Of a stretch of DNA of 64,000 nucleotides, positions 17,215-26,208 are shown piece after piece. Each line of letters begins with the position of its first letter. Position 1 is the first letter of the stretch. This stretch comes from Pseudomonadota bacterium (GTDB lineage Bacteria; Pseudomonadota; Alphaproteobacteria; Micropepsales; Micropepsaceae), in assembly GCA_018241025.1 (NCBI GenBank), contig JAFEEQ010000015.1, positions 124,001-188,000 of the forward strand, written 5' to 3'. The notes under the pieces were generated by a model. That model was given only the letters and a program-made list of their open reading frames with translations, had not been told where the DNA came from and did not search any database. A program made the translations under genes and the position numbers.

Positions 17215-19887
17215 ATGAAGTGGGTTTACAGCTTCGGCGACGGCAAGGCCGAGGGCGAGGCGGGGATGAAGAACCTGCTCGGCGGCAAGGGCGCGAACCT
17301 GGCTGAGATGAGCAATCTGGGCCTTCCCGTGCCGCCCGGCTTTTCGATCACGACCGAGGTCTGCACCTATTACTACGCCCATGGCGAAACCTATCCGGCC
17401 GATCTGAGGACGGCGGTCGACGAGGCCGTGGCGAAGATCGGCGCGCAGGCCGGCGGCAGGCTGGGCGATCCGGCCCGGCCGCTGCTGGTCTCGGTGCGTT
17501 CGGGCGCCCGCGTCTCGATGCCGGGCATGATGGACACTGTGCTGAATCTCGGCCTCAACGCCGAGACCACCGAGGGCCTCGCCAAGCTCACCGGCGATCC
17601 GCGCTTCGCTTATGACTCCTATCGCCGCTTCATACAGATGTATTCCGACGTCGTGCTTGGCGTGGAGCATGCGCTGTTCGAGGAGATCCTCGACAGCGAG
17701 AAGGATGACAAGGGCTACGACCTCGACACCGATCTGACCGCCGAGGACCTCAAGCGCGTCGCCGGGCTGTTCAAGGCGCGGGTGCAGAAGGAGCTGGGCA
17801 GGCCGTTCCCGGAGGATGTCGAAGAACAGCTTTGGGGCGCCATCGGCGCGGTGTTCGGAAGCTGGCAAAGCCCGCGGGCGAACACCTATCGCCGCCTGCA
17901 CAATATCCCCGAAGAGTGGGGCACGGCGGTGACCGTGCAGGCCATGGTGTTCGGCAATCGCGGCGAGACTTCGGCGACCGGTGTGGCGTTCACCCGAGAT
18001 CCTTCCACTGGCGAGAAGCTTCTCTACGGCGAATTCCTGATCAATGCGCAGGGCGAGGACGTCGTCGCGGGCATCCGCACGCCGCAGGCGATCTCCAAAC
18101 TCGTGCGCGAGCGCCAGGGCGCGCGGAAGCCGTCGATGGAAGAGGCAATGCCGAAGGCCTTTGCCGAGCTGAAAGCGATCTGCGACCGGCTCGAAGCGCA
18201 TTACCGCGACATGCAGGATCTCGAATTCACGGTGCAGGAAGGCAAGCTCTTCATGCTCCAGACCCGCAGCGGCAAGCGCACGGCGCAGGCCTCGCTGAAG
18301 ATCGCGGTCGACATGGTGAGCGAAGGCGTGATCGATGAGCGGACCGCGGTCGGCCGCGTCGAACCGGCGGCGCTCGACCAGCTGCTGCATCCGACATTGG
18401 ATCCGAATGCGCCGAAGGAACAGATTGCCATCGGTCTTGCCGCCTCGCCCGGCGCGGCGACGGGCGAAGTCGCGTTCACGGCGGACGAGGCCGAGAAGCT
18501 CGCCGCCGATCATCGCGACGTGATCCTGGTGCGCACCGAAACGAGTCCGGAAGACATTCACGGCATGCATGCGGCACGCGGCATCCTGACGGCGCGCGGC
18601 GGCATGACCAGCCATGCTGCGGTGGTGGCGCGCGGCATGGGGCGGCCCTGCGTTTCGGGTGCCGGCATGGTGAAGATCGATATCGCGGCGGGCACGATGA
18701 CCTGCGGCGGGACCGTCATCAAACGCGGCGAGGTGATCACCATCGATGGCGGCTCCGGCACCGTGTTCAAGGGCAGGGTGGAGCTGCGCCAGCCGGAATT
18801 GACCGGCGATTTCGGCACGCTGATGGCCTGGGCGGACAAGGTCCGTACACTGAAGGTCCGCACCAATGCCGACACGCCGGAGGACGCCAAGGTGGCGCGC
18901 CGCTTCGGCGCCGAGGGCATCGGGCTTTGCCGCACCGAGCATATGTTCTTCGACGAGGACCGCATCATCGCCGTGCGCCAGATGATCCTGGCCGATGCCG
19001 CGAATGAGCGCAAAGCCGCGCTCGCCAAGCTGCTGCCGATGCAGCGGTCGGATTTCGAAGGTCTTTTCAAGGCGATGGAAGGCCTGCCGGTCACCATTCG
19101 CCTGCTCGATCCGCCACTGCACGAATTCCTGCCGCAGAAGGAAGAGGAGATCATCGAAGTCGCGCGCGCAGCGGGCAGCGATCCTTCGAAGCTGCGGGCG
19201 CGTGCGATCGCGCTGCACGAGTCCAATCCGATGCTCGGCCATCGCGGTGTGCGTCTCGGCATCACCTATCCCGAGATCTATGAGATGCAGGCGCGCGCCA
19301 TTCTCGAAGCCGCGTTGAATGTCGAAGCGAGTGGCGGAAAGCCCGTGCAACTCGAAATCATGATTCCGCTCGTCGGCTTCAAGACGGAGCTCGATCGCAT
19401 GAAGGAACGCATCGACTCGGTTGCCGCGCAGGTCAAGAAAGAGCGCGACAAATTGCCTGCCTATATCGTAGGCACGATGATCGAATTGCCACGTGCGGCT
19501 CTGCGCGCCGCAGAAATCGCGGAAACGGCTGAGTTTTTCTCGTTCGGCACGAACGATTTGACGCAGACGACGATCGGCATCAGCCGCGACGATGCCGGCA
19601 TGTTCCTCACCGACTATCTCAACAAGGGCGTGATCGTGCGCGATCCGTTCGTGAGCATCGACGTCGATGGTGTCGGCGAACTCGTGCGTATTGCTGCAGA
19701 GCGCGGGCGGAATACGCGAAAAACCTTGAAATTGGGGATTTGCGGCGAGCATGGGGGCGATCCGGATTCCATCCGGTTCTGTCATCAGACCGGACTCGAC
19801 TACGTGTCGTGTTCGCCCTTCCGCGTGCCCGTTGCACGGCTCGCGGCGGCACAGGCGGCACTCGACGACGTGACGCCGCGCGATTAA
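17215..19887 (+). CDS. ppdK: pyruvate, phosphate dikinase
   Basis: An 890-residue enzyme that interconverts pyruvate + ATP + Pi and phosphoenolpyruvate + AMP + PPi. It starts at ATG 17215 (MKWVYSFGDGKAEG) after a GGTGAGGG ribosome site; the open frame reaches 17158 without support. The order of domains is normal. The N-terminal ATP-grasp part has LLGGKGANLAEMSNLGLPVP. The swivelling phosphohistidine domain has GGMTSHAAVVARGMGRPC, with the histidine near residue 467. The C-terminal PEP/pyruvate barrel has GTMIELPRAAL, FSFGTNDLTQTTIGISRDD and the catalytic cysteine in GICGEHGGDP near residue 843. The PPDK regulatory neighbour sometimes seen in other bacteria is absent here. Confidence 0.97.
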   Translation: MKWVYSFGDGKAEGEAGMKNLLGGKGANLAEMSNLGLPVPPGFSITTEVCTYYYAHGETYPADLRTAVDEAVAKIGAQAGGRLGDPARPLLVSVRSGARVSMPGMMDTVLNLGLNAETTEGLAKLTGDPRFAYDSYRRFIQMYSDVVLGVEHALFEEILDSEKDDKGYDLDTDLTAEDLKRVAGLFKARVQKELGRPFPEDVEEQLWGAIGAVFGSWQSPRANTYRRLHNIPEEWGTAVTVQAMVFGNRGETSATGVAFTRDPSTGEKLLYGEFLINAQGEDVVAGIRTPQAISKLVRERQGARKPSMEEAMPKAFAELKAICDRLEAHYRDMQDLEFTVQEGKLFMLQTRSGKRTAQASLKIAVDMVSEGVIDERTAVGRVEPAALDQLLHPTLDPNAPKEQIAIGLAASPGAATGEVAFTADEAEKLAADHRDVILVRTETSPEDIHGMHAARGILTARGGMTSHAAVVARGMGRPCVSGAGMVKIDIAAGTMTCGGTVIKRGEVITIDGGSGTVFKGRVELRQPELTGDFGTLMAWADKVRTLKVRTNADTPEDAKVARRFGAEGIGLCRTEHMFFDEDRIIAVRQMILADAANERKAALAKLLPMQRSDFEGLFKAMEGLPVTIRLLDPPLHEFLPQKEEEIIEVARAAGSDPSKLRARAIALHESNPMLGHRGVRLGITYPEIYEMQARAILEAALNVEASGGKPVQLEIMIPLVGFKTELDRMKERIDSVAAQVKKERDKLPAYIVGTMIELPRAALRAAEIAETAEFFSFGTNDLTQTTIGISRDDAGMFLTDYLNKGVIVRDPFVSIDVDGVGELVRIAAERGRNTRKTLKLGICGEHGGDPDSIRFCHQTGLDYVSCSPFRVPVARLAAAQAALDDVTPRD

Positions 19888-19966
19888 TGCGTGTACGGAG
19901 GATGCAGGAAAACACTGGATTTTTCGGCGTCAAATGACGCTGTGTCACGAATTTGAAATTTTTGAT

Positions 19967-19996
19967 TTGACGATTCTGAGTTTCGCTGGCTAGAAG
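19967..19996 (+). promoter_or_regulatory. candidate housekeeping promoter for the SleB gene
   Basis: TTGACG at 19967-19972 and GCTAGAAG at 19989-19996, separated by 16 bases, resemble the Caulobacter sigma-73 consensus (TTGACgS, then GCTANAWC). Only the last base of the -10 block and a slightly long spacer differ. It is in an AT-richer intergenic stretch 82 bases before the SleB start. Confidence 0.5.
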
Positions 19997-20077
19997 CCCG
20001 TCCACTTTTATCAATGTAGACGGAGCCCTTCGGTTTTAGTTTTTCGCAAACGTCGAAATCGAAACGAGCCAACGATC

Positions 20078-20719
20078 ATGAAAACCAAAGAAACTGTTTC
20101 GCGATCCGATCGCGTGCTCATCGGTGCGCTGGCCATCGTGCTGGCAACCGCGAGCGCTGCTATCGGCGCGTCGTGGACGAATAATCCGGGTACGGATAAA
20201 GTACACGTCGTGCGCGTCGAGAAGCCGGTGGTCAAGGTTGTGACGGCGCCGGCGGTTCCTGCCCAGACCGAGCTGCGCAACGCTGCGACGAACACCGTGC
20301 TCGCGCGCCTGTTGCAGGAGCACAAGTGCCTTGCCGAGGTGATGTACTACGAGGCCCGCGGCGAGGGCGAAGACGGCCAGAAGGCGGTTGCCGAGGTCGT
20401 GTTCCACCGCATGAACACCGGTGCCTATGGCCACTCGATCTGCGCCGTGGTCTACGAGGGCGTGACGACCGGCGCCTGCCAGTTCTCCTTCGCTTGCGAC
20501 GGCTCGCGCAGCGCCAAGCACGAACCCGGCCCGTGGCGCGAGGCCCAGGCGCTGGCCGCCCGGATCATGGCCGGCGAGGAGCCGCTCCAGAACACGACCG
20601 ACGGCGCGGTGGCGTTCCACACCTCCGCGGTACAGCCGGACTGGTCGGGTTACGAGCGTACGGTCCAGATCGGCAACCACATCTTCTACCGCCGCCAGGG
20701 TCACTCCAGCGGCGCCTGA
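20078..20719 (+). CDS. cell wall hydrolase, SleB (Hydrolase_2) type
   Basis: 213 residues with an N-terminal membrane anchor or signal segment (VLIGALAIVLATASAAIGAS) and a proline/valine-rich linker. The catalytic Hydrolase_2 domain follows from about residue 84: CLAEVMYYEARGEGEDGQKA (the glutamate in YYEARGE is the expected catalytic acid), VVFHRMNTGAYGHSICAVV and QFSFACDG. This family cuts peptidoglycan; in non-sporulating bacteria it is linked to envelope remodelling. A well-formed promoter lies upstream. The gene converges on the leftward SDR gene, 12 bases away. Confidence 0.88.
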   Translation: MKTKETVSRSDRVLIGALAIVLATASAAIGASWTNNPGTDKVHVVRVEKPVVKVVTAPAVPAQTELRNAATNTVLARLLQEHKCLAEVMYYEARGEGEDGQKAVAEVVFHRMNTGAYGHSICAVVYEGVTTGACQFSFACDGSRSAKHEPGPWREAQALAARIMAGEEPLQNTTDGAVAFHTSAVQPDWSGYERTVQIGNHIFYRRQGHSSGA

Positions 20720-20731
20720 AGCCCTGCCAGA

Positions 20732-21502
20732 CTAGAAATTCACGCGCCGGCTGATGGTGCCGTCGACCAGCATGTTGATGCCGGTGGTGTAGGATGAGCG
20801 CGGACTGGCGAGAAACACCGCGGCGTTGGCGATGTCCTGCGGCGTGGCGCAGCGGCCGGTGGGATTGCGGGATACGGCCTGCTTGAAATAGTCGGGCATC
20901 GTCTTCTCGACGTTGTGCCAGATGCCGCCTTCGAAATAGACCATGCCGGGCGAGACGACATTGGTGCGGATGCGCTTGGCCGCGAACTGCCGCGCGAGGC
21001 CCTTGGCGTAGTGGATCAGGGCCGCCTTGATCGGCCCGTAGGAGCTGCCGCTGTCGCTCTCTGCCGCGGAGACCGAGGAGATGATCACGAAGGCTGCGTC
21101 GCCCTTCTCGGCGCCGGCCTTTTCGAGGAACGGTTTGGCGGCGTCGAACGCGTTGACCATGCCGAGCACGTCGAGCTTGAAGTTCTGCTCCCACGAGTCC
21201 GGATCGCCGCCCTGCGCCATCGCGCCGGCGTTGGAGATCAGGATGTCGATGCCGCCGAGCTCTTCGCCGGCCTTGGCAACCCAGGCCTTGAGCGCCGGGC
21301 CGTCCATGATGTCGACGGAGGCGCCGGTCGCTTTCACGCCCTTGTCCTTGAGCGCCGCGATGGCGTCTTTCACCTGGCCTTCGTTGCGGGCGCAGATGGC
21401 AACGTTTGTGCCTTCCTCGGCCAGCGTGTCGGCAATCGCCCGTCCGATGCCGCGCGTGCCGCCAAGAATGACCGCGTTCTTGCCCTTGAGATGAAGATCC
21501 AT
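20732..21502 (-). CDS. SDR-family oxidoreductase
   Basis: 256 residues from ATG 21502, with a GGAGG ribosome site. A classical short-chain dehydrogenase/reductase: cofactor motif GGTRGIGRAIA near residue 16, NAG motif SNAGAMAQGG, and the catalytic Ser/Tyr-x3-Lys in SSVSAAESDSGSSYGPIKAA. The end, INMLVDGTISRRVNF, is typical. The substrate is unknown. It is the last gene in a leftward series that begins with nadA, with gaps of 38 bases or less from its upstream neighbour, so it may be in the NAD transcript but has its own strong ribosome site. Confidence 0.9.
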   Translation of the reverse strand: MDLHLKGKNAVILGGTRGIGRAIADTLAEEGTNVAICARNEGQVKDAIAALKDKGVKATGASVDIMDGPALKAWVAKAGEELGGIDILISNAGAMAQGGDPDSWEQNFKLDVLGMVNAFDAAKPFLEKAGAEKGDAAFVIISSVSAAESDSGSSYGPIKAALIHYAKGLARQFAAKRIRTNVVSPGMVYFEGGIWHNVEKTMPDYFKQAVSRNPTGRCATPQDIANAAVFLASPRSSYTTGINMLVDGTISRRVNF

Positions 21503-21540
21503 GTGCGCCTCCGGAGATGTCCTGCAGGCAGATTAGCCGT

Positions 21541-22164
21541 TCAGGCGCCTGCTGGCGACTGATCGATAAGCGCGAGACGCCCGACCCGCGAATTCGGCGC
21601 CAGCAGGGCACCGGGCGCGATCACGGCGTTTGCCCCGATCCGCGTATTGTCGCCGACCAATGCGCCAAATTTGTCGACGCCGGTATCGATGACGCTGCCG
21701 GCCGTCGCAATGCGGATCGTCTTGTCCTCACATTCATTGCGGTAATTCGCGACGATCGCACCGGCCTCGATATTGACGTTCGATCCGAGGATGGAATCGC
21801 CAACGAAATTGAGATGCGCGATCTTCGATCCTGGAAACATGAAGCTCGTCTTCAGCTCGGCGTTGGGACCGACGATACAATTCCTATCCAGGTAGACGCC
21901 ACCGCGCAGATAGGAGCCGGCGGCAACGAAGCAATCGGGACCGATGATTGCAGGGCCTTTCAGGACCGCGCCGGGTTCAACGATCGCCGAGACATGGATG
22001 GCAATGTCGTCGTGCAGGCGATAGTCGCTCGTAAGGGACTTCAGCGCAGCACGGATCAGTCGGCCGGCGCCTTGCGTAGCGATCCACGGCGCCCCGTCGA
22101 ATTCGGCAAAGGGCGAGGTCGACCACCCGGCGAGATAATCGCGGATGCGCAGCAGTTCACCCAT
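21541..22164 (-). CDS. left-handed beta-helix (hexapeptide repeat) transferase-like protein
   Basis: 207 residues from ATG 22164 with an AGAGG site. After an N-terminal segment (FDGAPWIATQGAGRLIRAAL) come repeated hexapeptides (VSAIVEPGAVLKGPAIIGPD, GGVYLDRNCIVGPNAELKTS, NVNIEAGAIVANYRNE, GDNTRIGANAVIAPGALLAP). This is the LpxA/GlmU-type beta-helix. HLNFVGDSILGSNV resembles GlmU's acetyltransferase part, but there is no uridylyltransferase domain. The acceptor is unknown. It follows the lipoprotein gene by 58 bases. Confidence 0.75.
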   Translation of the reverse strand: MGELLRIRDYLAGWSTSPFAEFDGAPWIATQGAGRLIRAALKSLTSDYRLHDDIAIHVSAIVEPGAVLKGPAIIGPDCFVAAGSYLRGGVYLDRNCIVGPNAELKTSFMFPGSKIAHLNFVGDSILGSNVNIEAGAIVANYRNECEDKTIRIATAGSVIDTGVDKFGALVGDNTRIGANAVIAPGALLAPNSRVGRLALIDQSPAGA

Positions 22165-22222
22165 CGGACTCGCCTCTTGCGTGGATGGAAGGCCTGGACG
22201 GCGTCGTCAAACCGTTCTGGGC

Positions 22223-22636
22223 CTAGTCCATCGCCGTCGGAATGATCTTGTAGCTGGTGACGTGGAACATGAAACCGGCGAAACAATCGTCGCAGATGTG
22301 TGGGATACCGACCATCTCGACGAATTGGGGATGGGATTTCAGCGCTGTCGGCTCGGCCGCGTCCCATTCCAATCCGACATGCATCGCCTTGCTGTGAGGC
22401 TTCCGGGCGTCCTGATAGGTCGCGCCGTTCTCGTAGAGCTGACTGCCGACAACGAGGCCGCGGACGCGGATGCAATTGCCGGCGAATTTCGAATCGAGAT
22501 CGCGGTATTCCAGCGCTCGCGTGGTCTGTGCCGTGCAGGCGGGCGGCACCGGCGCCTGGACAGGCACAACTGGCTTCGTCCCGCAGGCGGTGAGGGCGGT
22601 GGCGACAACGAGGAACGAGAGGTAGCGGAACTTCAT
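22223..22636 (-). CDS. small lipoprotein of unknown function
   Basis: 137 residues from ATG 22636, chosen because GGAG lies 9 bases upstream. A second ATG at 22651 shares its A with the nadC stop (TGATG), so re-initiation there is possible. The signal peptide MKFRYLSFLVVATALTAC ends in a lipobox (LTAC). The mature part has paired cysteines (CTAQTT, NCIRVRG, ICDDCF) and a segment IRVRGLVVGSQLYEN reminiscent of OB-fold proteins. I recognise no family. Its place straight after nadC suggests co-transcription, but no link to NAD metabolism is evident. Confidence 0.65.
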   Translation of the reverse strand: MKFRYLSFLVVATALTACGTKPVVPVQAPVPPACTAQTTRALEYRDLDSKFAGNCIRVRGLVVGSQLYENGATYQDARKPHSKAMHVGLEWDAAEPTALKSHPQFVEMVGIPHICDDCFAGFMFHVTSYKIIPTAMD

Positions 22637-22650
22637 CGCCCGCCACTCCA

Positions 22651-23508
22651 TCAGAAGTCGAGGCCGAGGTCGAGGTTCGGCGCGCTGTGGGTGATGCCGC
22701 CTGCGGAAATATAGTCAACGCCGGTTTCGGCGATGGCGCGCACCGTTGCGAGCGTCACGTTGCCGGAGGCTTCGAGCGTGGCGCGGCCGTTCGTGAGCGC
22801 GACGGCCTTGCGCAGCGTGTCGGGCGGCATGTTGTCGAGCAGGATGGTATCGACGCCGAGGGCGAGGGCATCTTCGAGCTGGTCGAGCCGGTCGACTTCG
22901 AGCTCTACCTTCGCCATGTGGCCAAGACCGGCGCGGACGCGCTCGATGGCCGGCTTGATGCCGCCGGCGGCAACGAGATGGTTGTCCTTGATCAGCACGG
23001 CGTTATCGAGGCCGAAGCGATGATTGAAACCGCCGCCGCAGCGCACGGCGTATTTCTCGACCAGGCGCAGGCCGGGCGTCGTCTTGCGCGTGCAGACGAT
23101 GCGCGCCTTCGTACCGGCGACGGCGTCGACCAGCGCGCGCGTAGCGGTCGCGATGCCGGAGAGGTGGCCTACGAAGTTGAGCGCGACGCGCTCGCCACTC
23201 AGAAGCGCGCGGGCGGGGCCGGAGATCGTCGCGAGCAGCGTGCCCGCCTGCACCGTCGATCCGTCTGGCGCGTTGACTTCGAACGACGTTGTGGGATCGA
23301 CAAGGCGGAACGCGGCCTGCGACGCCACGAGGCCGGCGATAGTGCCGCTCTTGCGCGCCATCAGTTTTGCAGTGGCCTGCGTCTCCGCCGGGATGGTGAG
23401 TTCGCTCGTGATGTCGCCCGCGCGGCCGAGATCCTCCTCGAGCGCGTGGCGTACGATGGGTTCGAGCAGCAGCGGATGCGGCGGCCGGGTGAAGGGCAGG
23501 GCGATCAA
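22651..23508 (-). CDS. nadC: nicotinate-nucleotide pyrophosphorylase (carboxylating; quinolinate phosphoribosyltransferase)
   Basis: 285 residues. It converts quinolinate and PRPP to nicotinate mononucleotide, the third step of de novo NAD synthesis. The start is TTG 23508, overlapping the nadB stop (TTGA). Family motifs are present: EEDLGRAGDITSELTIP, RALLSGERVALNFVGHLSGI, ARIVCTRKTTPGLRLVEKYA, CGGGFNHRFGLDNAVLIKDN, and the C-terminal GVDYISAGGITHSAPNLDLG. The order nadA-nadB-nadC with overlaps is a standard alphaproteobacterial arrangement. Confidence 0.97.
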   Translation of the reverse strand: MIALPFTRPPHPLLLEPIVRHALEEDLGRAGDITSELTIPAETQATAKLMARKSGTIAGLVASQAAFRLVDPTTSFEVNAPDGSTVQAGTLLATISGPARALLSGERVALNFVGHLSGIATATRALVDAVAGTKARIVCTRKTTPGLRLVEKYAVRCGGGFNHRFGLDNAVLIKDNHLVAAGGIKPAIERVRAGLGHMAKVELEVDRLDQLEDALALGVDTILLDNMPPDTLRKAVALTNGRATLEASGNVTLATVRAIAETGVDYISAGGITHSAPNLDLGLDF

Positions 23509-25073
23509 ACGGCTTCTCGCATGGCGTCGTGTCCGGCCGAGATCGCATGCGCCTCCGCCAGCGTCATGAACGTGCGCTGGGGTGCGGCCTCGGTCTGCGG
23601 ATAATCGCTGCGGTAATGACCGCCGCGGCTCTCGCGACGCGCCAGCGCCGCGGCCGTAACCAGACGTGCCGCCGCCGTCATGTTCTGCAACGCCGGCTCA
23701 TGACCGCCTGCGCGTTCGACCTGATCGATGATGCGAAGGGCTTCGGCGAGGCCGTTCGCGTCGCGTTCGAGGCCGACGAGGCGGGTCATGGCTTCGCGCA
23801 GTACGACCGGCGGCGCGGGTGAGGCGAAACGTTCCGGTGCCGGGGCCGTGCCGCGCGCCGCCTGCGGCGTGACGGTGGCTTCGATGTCTGTCGCGGTGCG
23901 AGCTCCGAAAACGAGACCTTCGAGCAGCGAGTTGGAAGCCAAACGATTGGCGCCGTGGAGGCCCGTCGAGGCGCACTCGCCGACGGTCCACAGACCCTCG
24001 AGCGACGAGCGGCCGCGCTCGTCGCTGGCGATACCGCCCATGTGGTAGTGCGCTGCCGGTGCGACCGGGATCGGCTGCAAAGCGGGATCGATGCCGGCGT
24101 CTTTGCACGCGGCAAAGACAGTCGGGAAACGTTGCGCGAAGGCGGCGCCGATGGCCTTGGTGCAATCGAGATAGGTCTTGCGGCCCTGGGCGCGTTCGCG
24201 ATGGAGCGCGCGGGCGACGATGTCGCGCGGTGCCAGCTCGGCATCCTTGTGCACGTCGAGCATGAAGCGCTCGCCGCGATCGTTGATCAGGATCGCGCCT
24301 TCGCCGCGCAGCGCCTCGGTGGCGAGCGGCGCGGGGTCGCGGCCGATGGCGATGGCGGTGGGATGGAATTGCACAAACTCCGGATCGGCGATCATCGCCC
24401 CGGCGCGCGCCGCCATGCCGAGGCCTTCGCCGCGCGCCTCGAGCGGATTGGTCGTTACGGCATAGAGCGCGCCGAGACCGCCGGTGGCGAAGACGATGGC
24501 GGGCGCACGGAACAGGACCAGCCGCGCATTGCGGCCGATGCCGGTGCGGGCGAACAAGCCGACGGCGCGACCGTCTTTGATCGCCAGTTCGATGGCGTGG
24601 AACCCTTCGAGCAAGGTGATCGACGGTGTCGCGAGCGCGCGCTCGGCGAGCACGCGCGAGATTTCGGCGCCGGCTCGGTCGCCGGCGATGTGGACGATGC
24701 GCTTGTGGCTGTGCGCCGCCTCGCGGCCGAGCGCCAGCTTGCCGTCGTGTGCGCGGTCGAAGGGCACACCGAGCCTGAGCAGGTCGTCAATGCGTTCCGG
24801 GGCTTCGCGTGCGACGAGTGCGGCGATCTGCGGATCGCAAAGTCCGGCGCCGGCGACCAGCGTGTCGTCGCTGTGGCTCTGCCAGCTGTCGCCTTCGCCC
24901 ATGGCAGCGGCGATGCCGCCCTGCGCCCAGGCGCTTGAGCCCGACAGGCCGGGCCGCGTGCCGGCGAGCACGGTGGCGGGAAAGGGCGCGAGCTTGAGCG
25001 CCGTGAACAATCCGGCGATGCCGGCGCCCAGGATCAGGGCACCCTTGCATTCGATGACGCTGTCGGCGGCCAT
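23505..25073 (-). CDS. nadB: L-aspartate oxidase
   Basis: 522 residues from ATG 25073, one base after the nadA stop. It oxidises L-aspartate to iminoaspartate, the first step to quinolinate, using FAD. N-terminal FAD motif GAGIAGLFTALKLA (near residue 17), then SSAWAQGGIAAAMGEGDS, EFVQFHPTAIAI, TYLDCTKAIGAAF, HYHMGGIASDERG and GLHGANRLASNSLLEGLVFG, all diagnostic for NadB and for the related fumarate reductase fold. The C terminus overlaps the TTG start of nadC. A frame extension to 25145 lies inside nadA and is not used. Confidence 0.96.
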   Translation of the reverse strand: MAADSVIECKGALILGAGIAGLFTALKLAPFPATVLAGTRPGLSGSSAWAQGGIAAAMGEGDSWQSHSDDTLVAGAGLCDPQIAALVAREAPERIDDLLRLGVPFDRAHDGKLALGREAAHSHKRIVHIAGDRAGAEISRVLAERALATPSITLLEGFHAIELAIKDGRAVGLFARTGIGRNARLVLFRAPAIVFATGGLGALYAVTTNPLEARGEGLGMAARAGAMIADPEFVQFHPTAIAIGRDPAPLATEALRGEGAILINDRGERFMLDVHKDAELAPRDIVARALHRERAQGRKTYLDCTKAIGAAFAQRFPTVFAACKDAGIDPALQPIPVAPAAHYHMGGIASDERGRSSLEGLWTVGECASTGLHGANRLASNSLLEGLVFGARTATDIEATVTPQAARGTAPAPERFASPAPPVVLREAMTRLVGLERDANGLAEALRIIDQVERAGGHEPALQNMTAAARLVTAAALARRESRGGHYRSDYPQTEAAPQRTFMTLAEAHAISAGHDAMREAV

Positions 25074-25074
25074 G

Positions 25075-26106
25075 TCAGGCGGCTTTCTTGATGGGTGTCT
25101 TGACCGCGAGCATGCGGTCGATGGCCTTCTTCGCTCGCACCGCAACTGCCGGATCGACTGTGACTTCGGTCGTCATCGTCTGCAGCGAATGGAGGATGCG
25201 CTCCAGCGTGATGCGCTTCATGTGCGGGCAGAGATTGCAGGGGCGGATGAACTCGGTCTCCGGATGCAGCGCGGCGACATTGTCGCTCATCGAGCATTCG
25301 GTGATCATGATCACGCGCTTCGGATGCTTGTCGCTCACGTAATCGGCCAGTGCCGCGGTCGAGCCGGCGAAATCGGCCTCGGCGACGACTTCCGGCGGGC
25401 ATTCGGGATGCGCCAGCACGACGATGCCGGGATGGGCGGCGCGATAGTCGCGAATCTCCTGCGCGGTAAAGCGTTCATGGACCTCGCAGGCGCCGGCCCA
25501 GGTGATCACCTTCACGCCGGTCTGGTTGGCGACGTTCTGGGCGAGATACTGGTCGGGGATCATGATCACCGTATCGACGCCGAATTCGCGCGCGATCTCT
25601 TCGACCACGGCGACGGCGTTCGACGAGGTGCAGCAGACATCGCTCTCGGCCTTCACATCGGCCGAGGTGTTCACATAGGTCACGACCGGCAGGCCCGGAT
25701 GCTTCTCGCGCAGCAGGCGGACATCGGCGCCGGTGATCGAGGCGGCGAGCGAGCAGCCTGCGCGCATGTCGGGGATCAGCACCGTCTTGTCGGGCGAGAG
25801 GATCTTCGAGGTCTCGGCCATGAAGTGCACGCCGGCCTGCACGATCACCTTGGCGTCGGTGCGCGCAGCTTCGCGGGCAAGGGCGAGACTGTCGCCGACG
25901 AAATCGGAGACGCAGTGGAAGATCTCCGGCGTCATGTAGTTGTGACCGAGGATGACGGCGTTCTTCTCGCGCTTCAGCTTGTTGATCGCGGCGATCAGCG
26001 GCGCGTGCACCGGCCATTCGATTTCCGGAATCACATGCGCGACCTTGGCATAGAGGGCGCGGGTCGCCTGCGCGACATCCGCGGTGTAAGCCAGTTCGAC
26101 ACCCAT
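25075..26106 (-). CDS. nadA: quinolinate synthase
   Basis: 343 residues from ATG 26106, with a GGGAG ribosome site 9 bases upstream. It condenses iminoaspartate with dihydroxyacetone phosphate to quinolinate, using a 4Fe-4S cluster. Cysteines that fit the cluster are in [22 protein letters not shown] and [10 protein letters not shown]. Other family segments are [18 protein letters not shown] and [15 protein letters not shown]. The frame is open to 26181, but that region holds the operator and leader. It is the first gene of the nad operon; two palindromes and a hairpin in the leader point to strong regulation. Confidence 0.97.
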   Translation of the reverse strand: MGVELAYTADVAQATRALYAKVAHVIPEIEWPVHAPLIAAINKLKREKNAVILGHNYMTPEIFHCVSDFVGDSLALAREAARTDAKVIVQAGVHFMAETSKILSPDKTVLIPDMRAGCSLAASITGADVRLLREKHPGLPVVTYVNTSADVKAESDVCCTSSNAVAVVEEIAREFGVDTVIMIPDQYLAQNVANQTGVKVITWAGACEVHERFTAQEIRDYRAAHPGIVVLAHPECPPEVVAEADFAGSTAALADYVSDKHPKRVIMITECSMSDNVAALHPETEFIRPCNLCPHMKRITLERILHSLQTMTTEVTVDPAVAVRAKKAIDRMLAVKTPIKKAA

Positions 26107-26121
26107 GGTCCGTCTCCCGTT

Positions 26122-26140
26122 TATGCTCAACTTGAGCATA
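26122..26140. promoter_or_regulatory. proximal NadQ-type operator, 19-bp palindrome
   Basis: TATGCTCAA-C-TTGAGCATA is a perfect inverted repeat with a one-base centre, 16 bases before the nadA start and just upstream of its ribosome site. Its sequence resembles, from memory, the operators described for NadQ in alphaproteobacteria, and a nadQ gene lies 1.8 kb away. Sitting downstream of the candidate promoter it could act as a roadblock, or it may cover a second promoter. Confidence 0.7.
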
Positions 26141-26154
26141 TATATGGGGCAAAA

Positions 26155-26178
26155 ACACCGGCCTTGAAGGGCCGGTGT
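26155..26178 (-). terminator. terminator-like hairpin in the nadA leader
   Basis: Read on the minus strand, ACACCGGCC and GGCCGGTGT form a 9-bp GC-rich stem with a 6-base loop, followed directly by TTTTTG. It therefore has the shape of an intrinsic terminator pointing into nadA. It lies between the two operator palindromes, downstream of the candidate promoter, with no gene upstream on that strand to terminate for more than 1 kb. It may be an attenuator, or it may end a short leader RNA. Confidence 0.6.
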
Positions 26179-26189
26179 CACATAGGTGT

Positions 26190-26208
26190 TATGCTATAAC
26201 TGAGCATA
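26190..26208. promoter_or_regulatory. distal NadQ-type operator (imperfect copy)
   Basis: TATGCTATAACTGAGCATA matches the proximal palindrome at 15 of 19 positions and keeps both outer half-sites (TATGCT and AGCATA). Its centre is 68 bp from the proximal one, about 6.5 helical turns, which could allow looping. It lies inside the spacer and -10 region of the candidate nadA promoter. Confidence 0.62.

Noticed and set aside
17182..19785. Long leftward open frame of 867 codons opposite ppdK
   Set aside because: It is an antisense shadow of a well-conserved gene, with arginine- and histidine-rich translated sequence and no ribosome site or homology.
26155..26178. NAD+ riboswitch in the nadA leader
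   Set aside because: Only a simple hairpin with a T-run is visible; no NAD-II or NAD-I type structure could be traced. An attenuator or terminator is the simpler reading.
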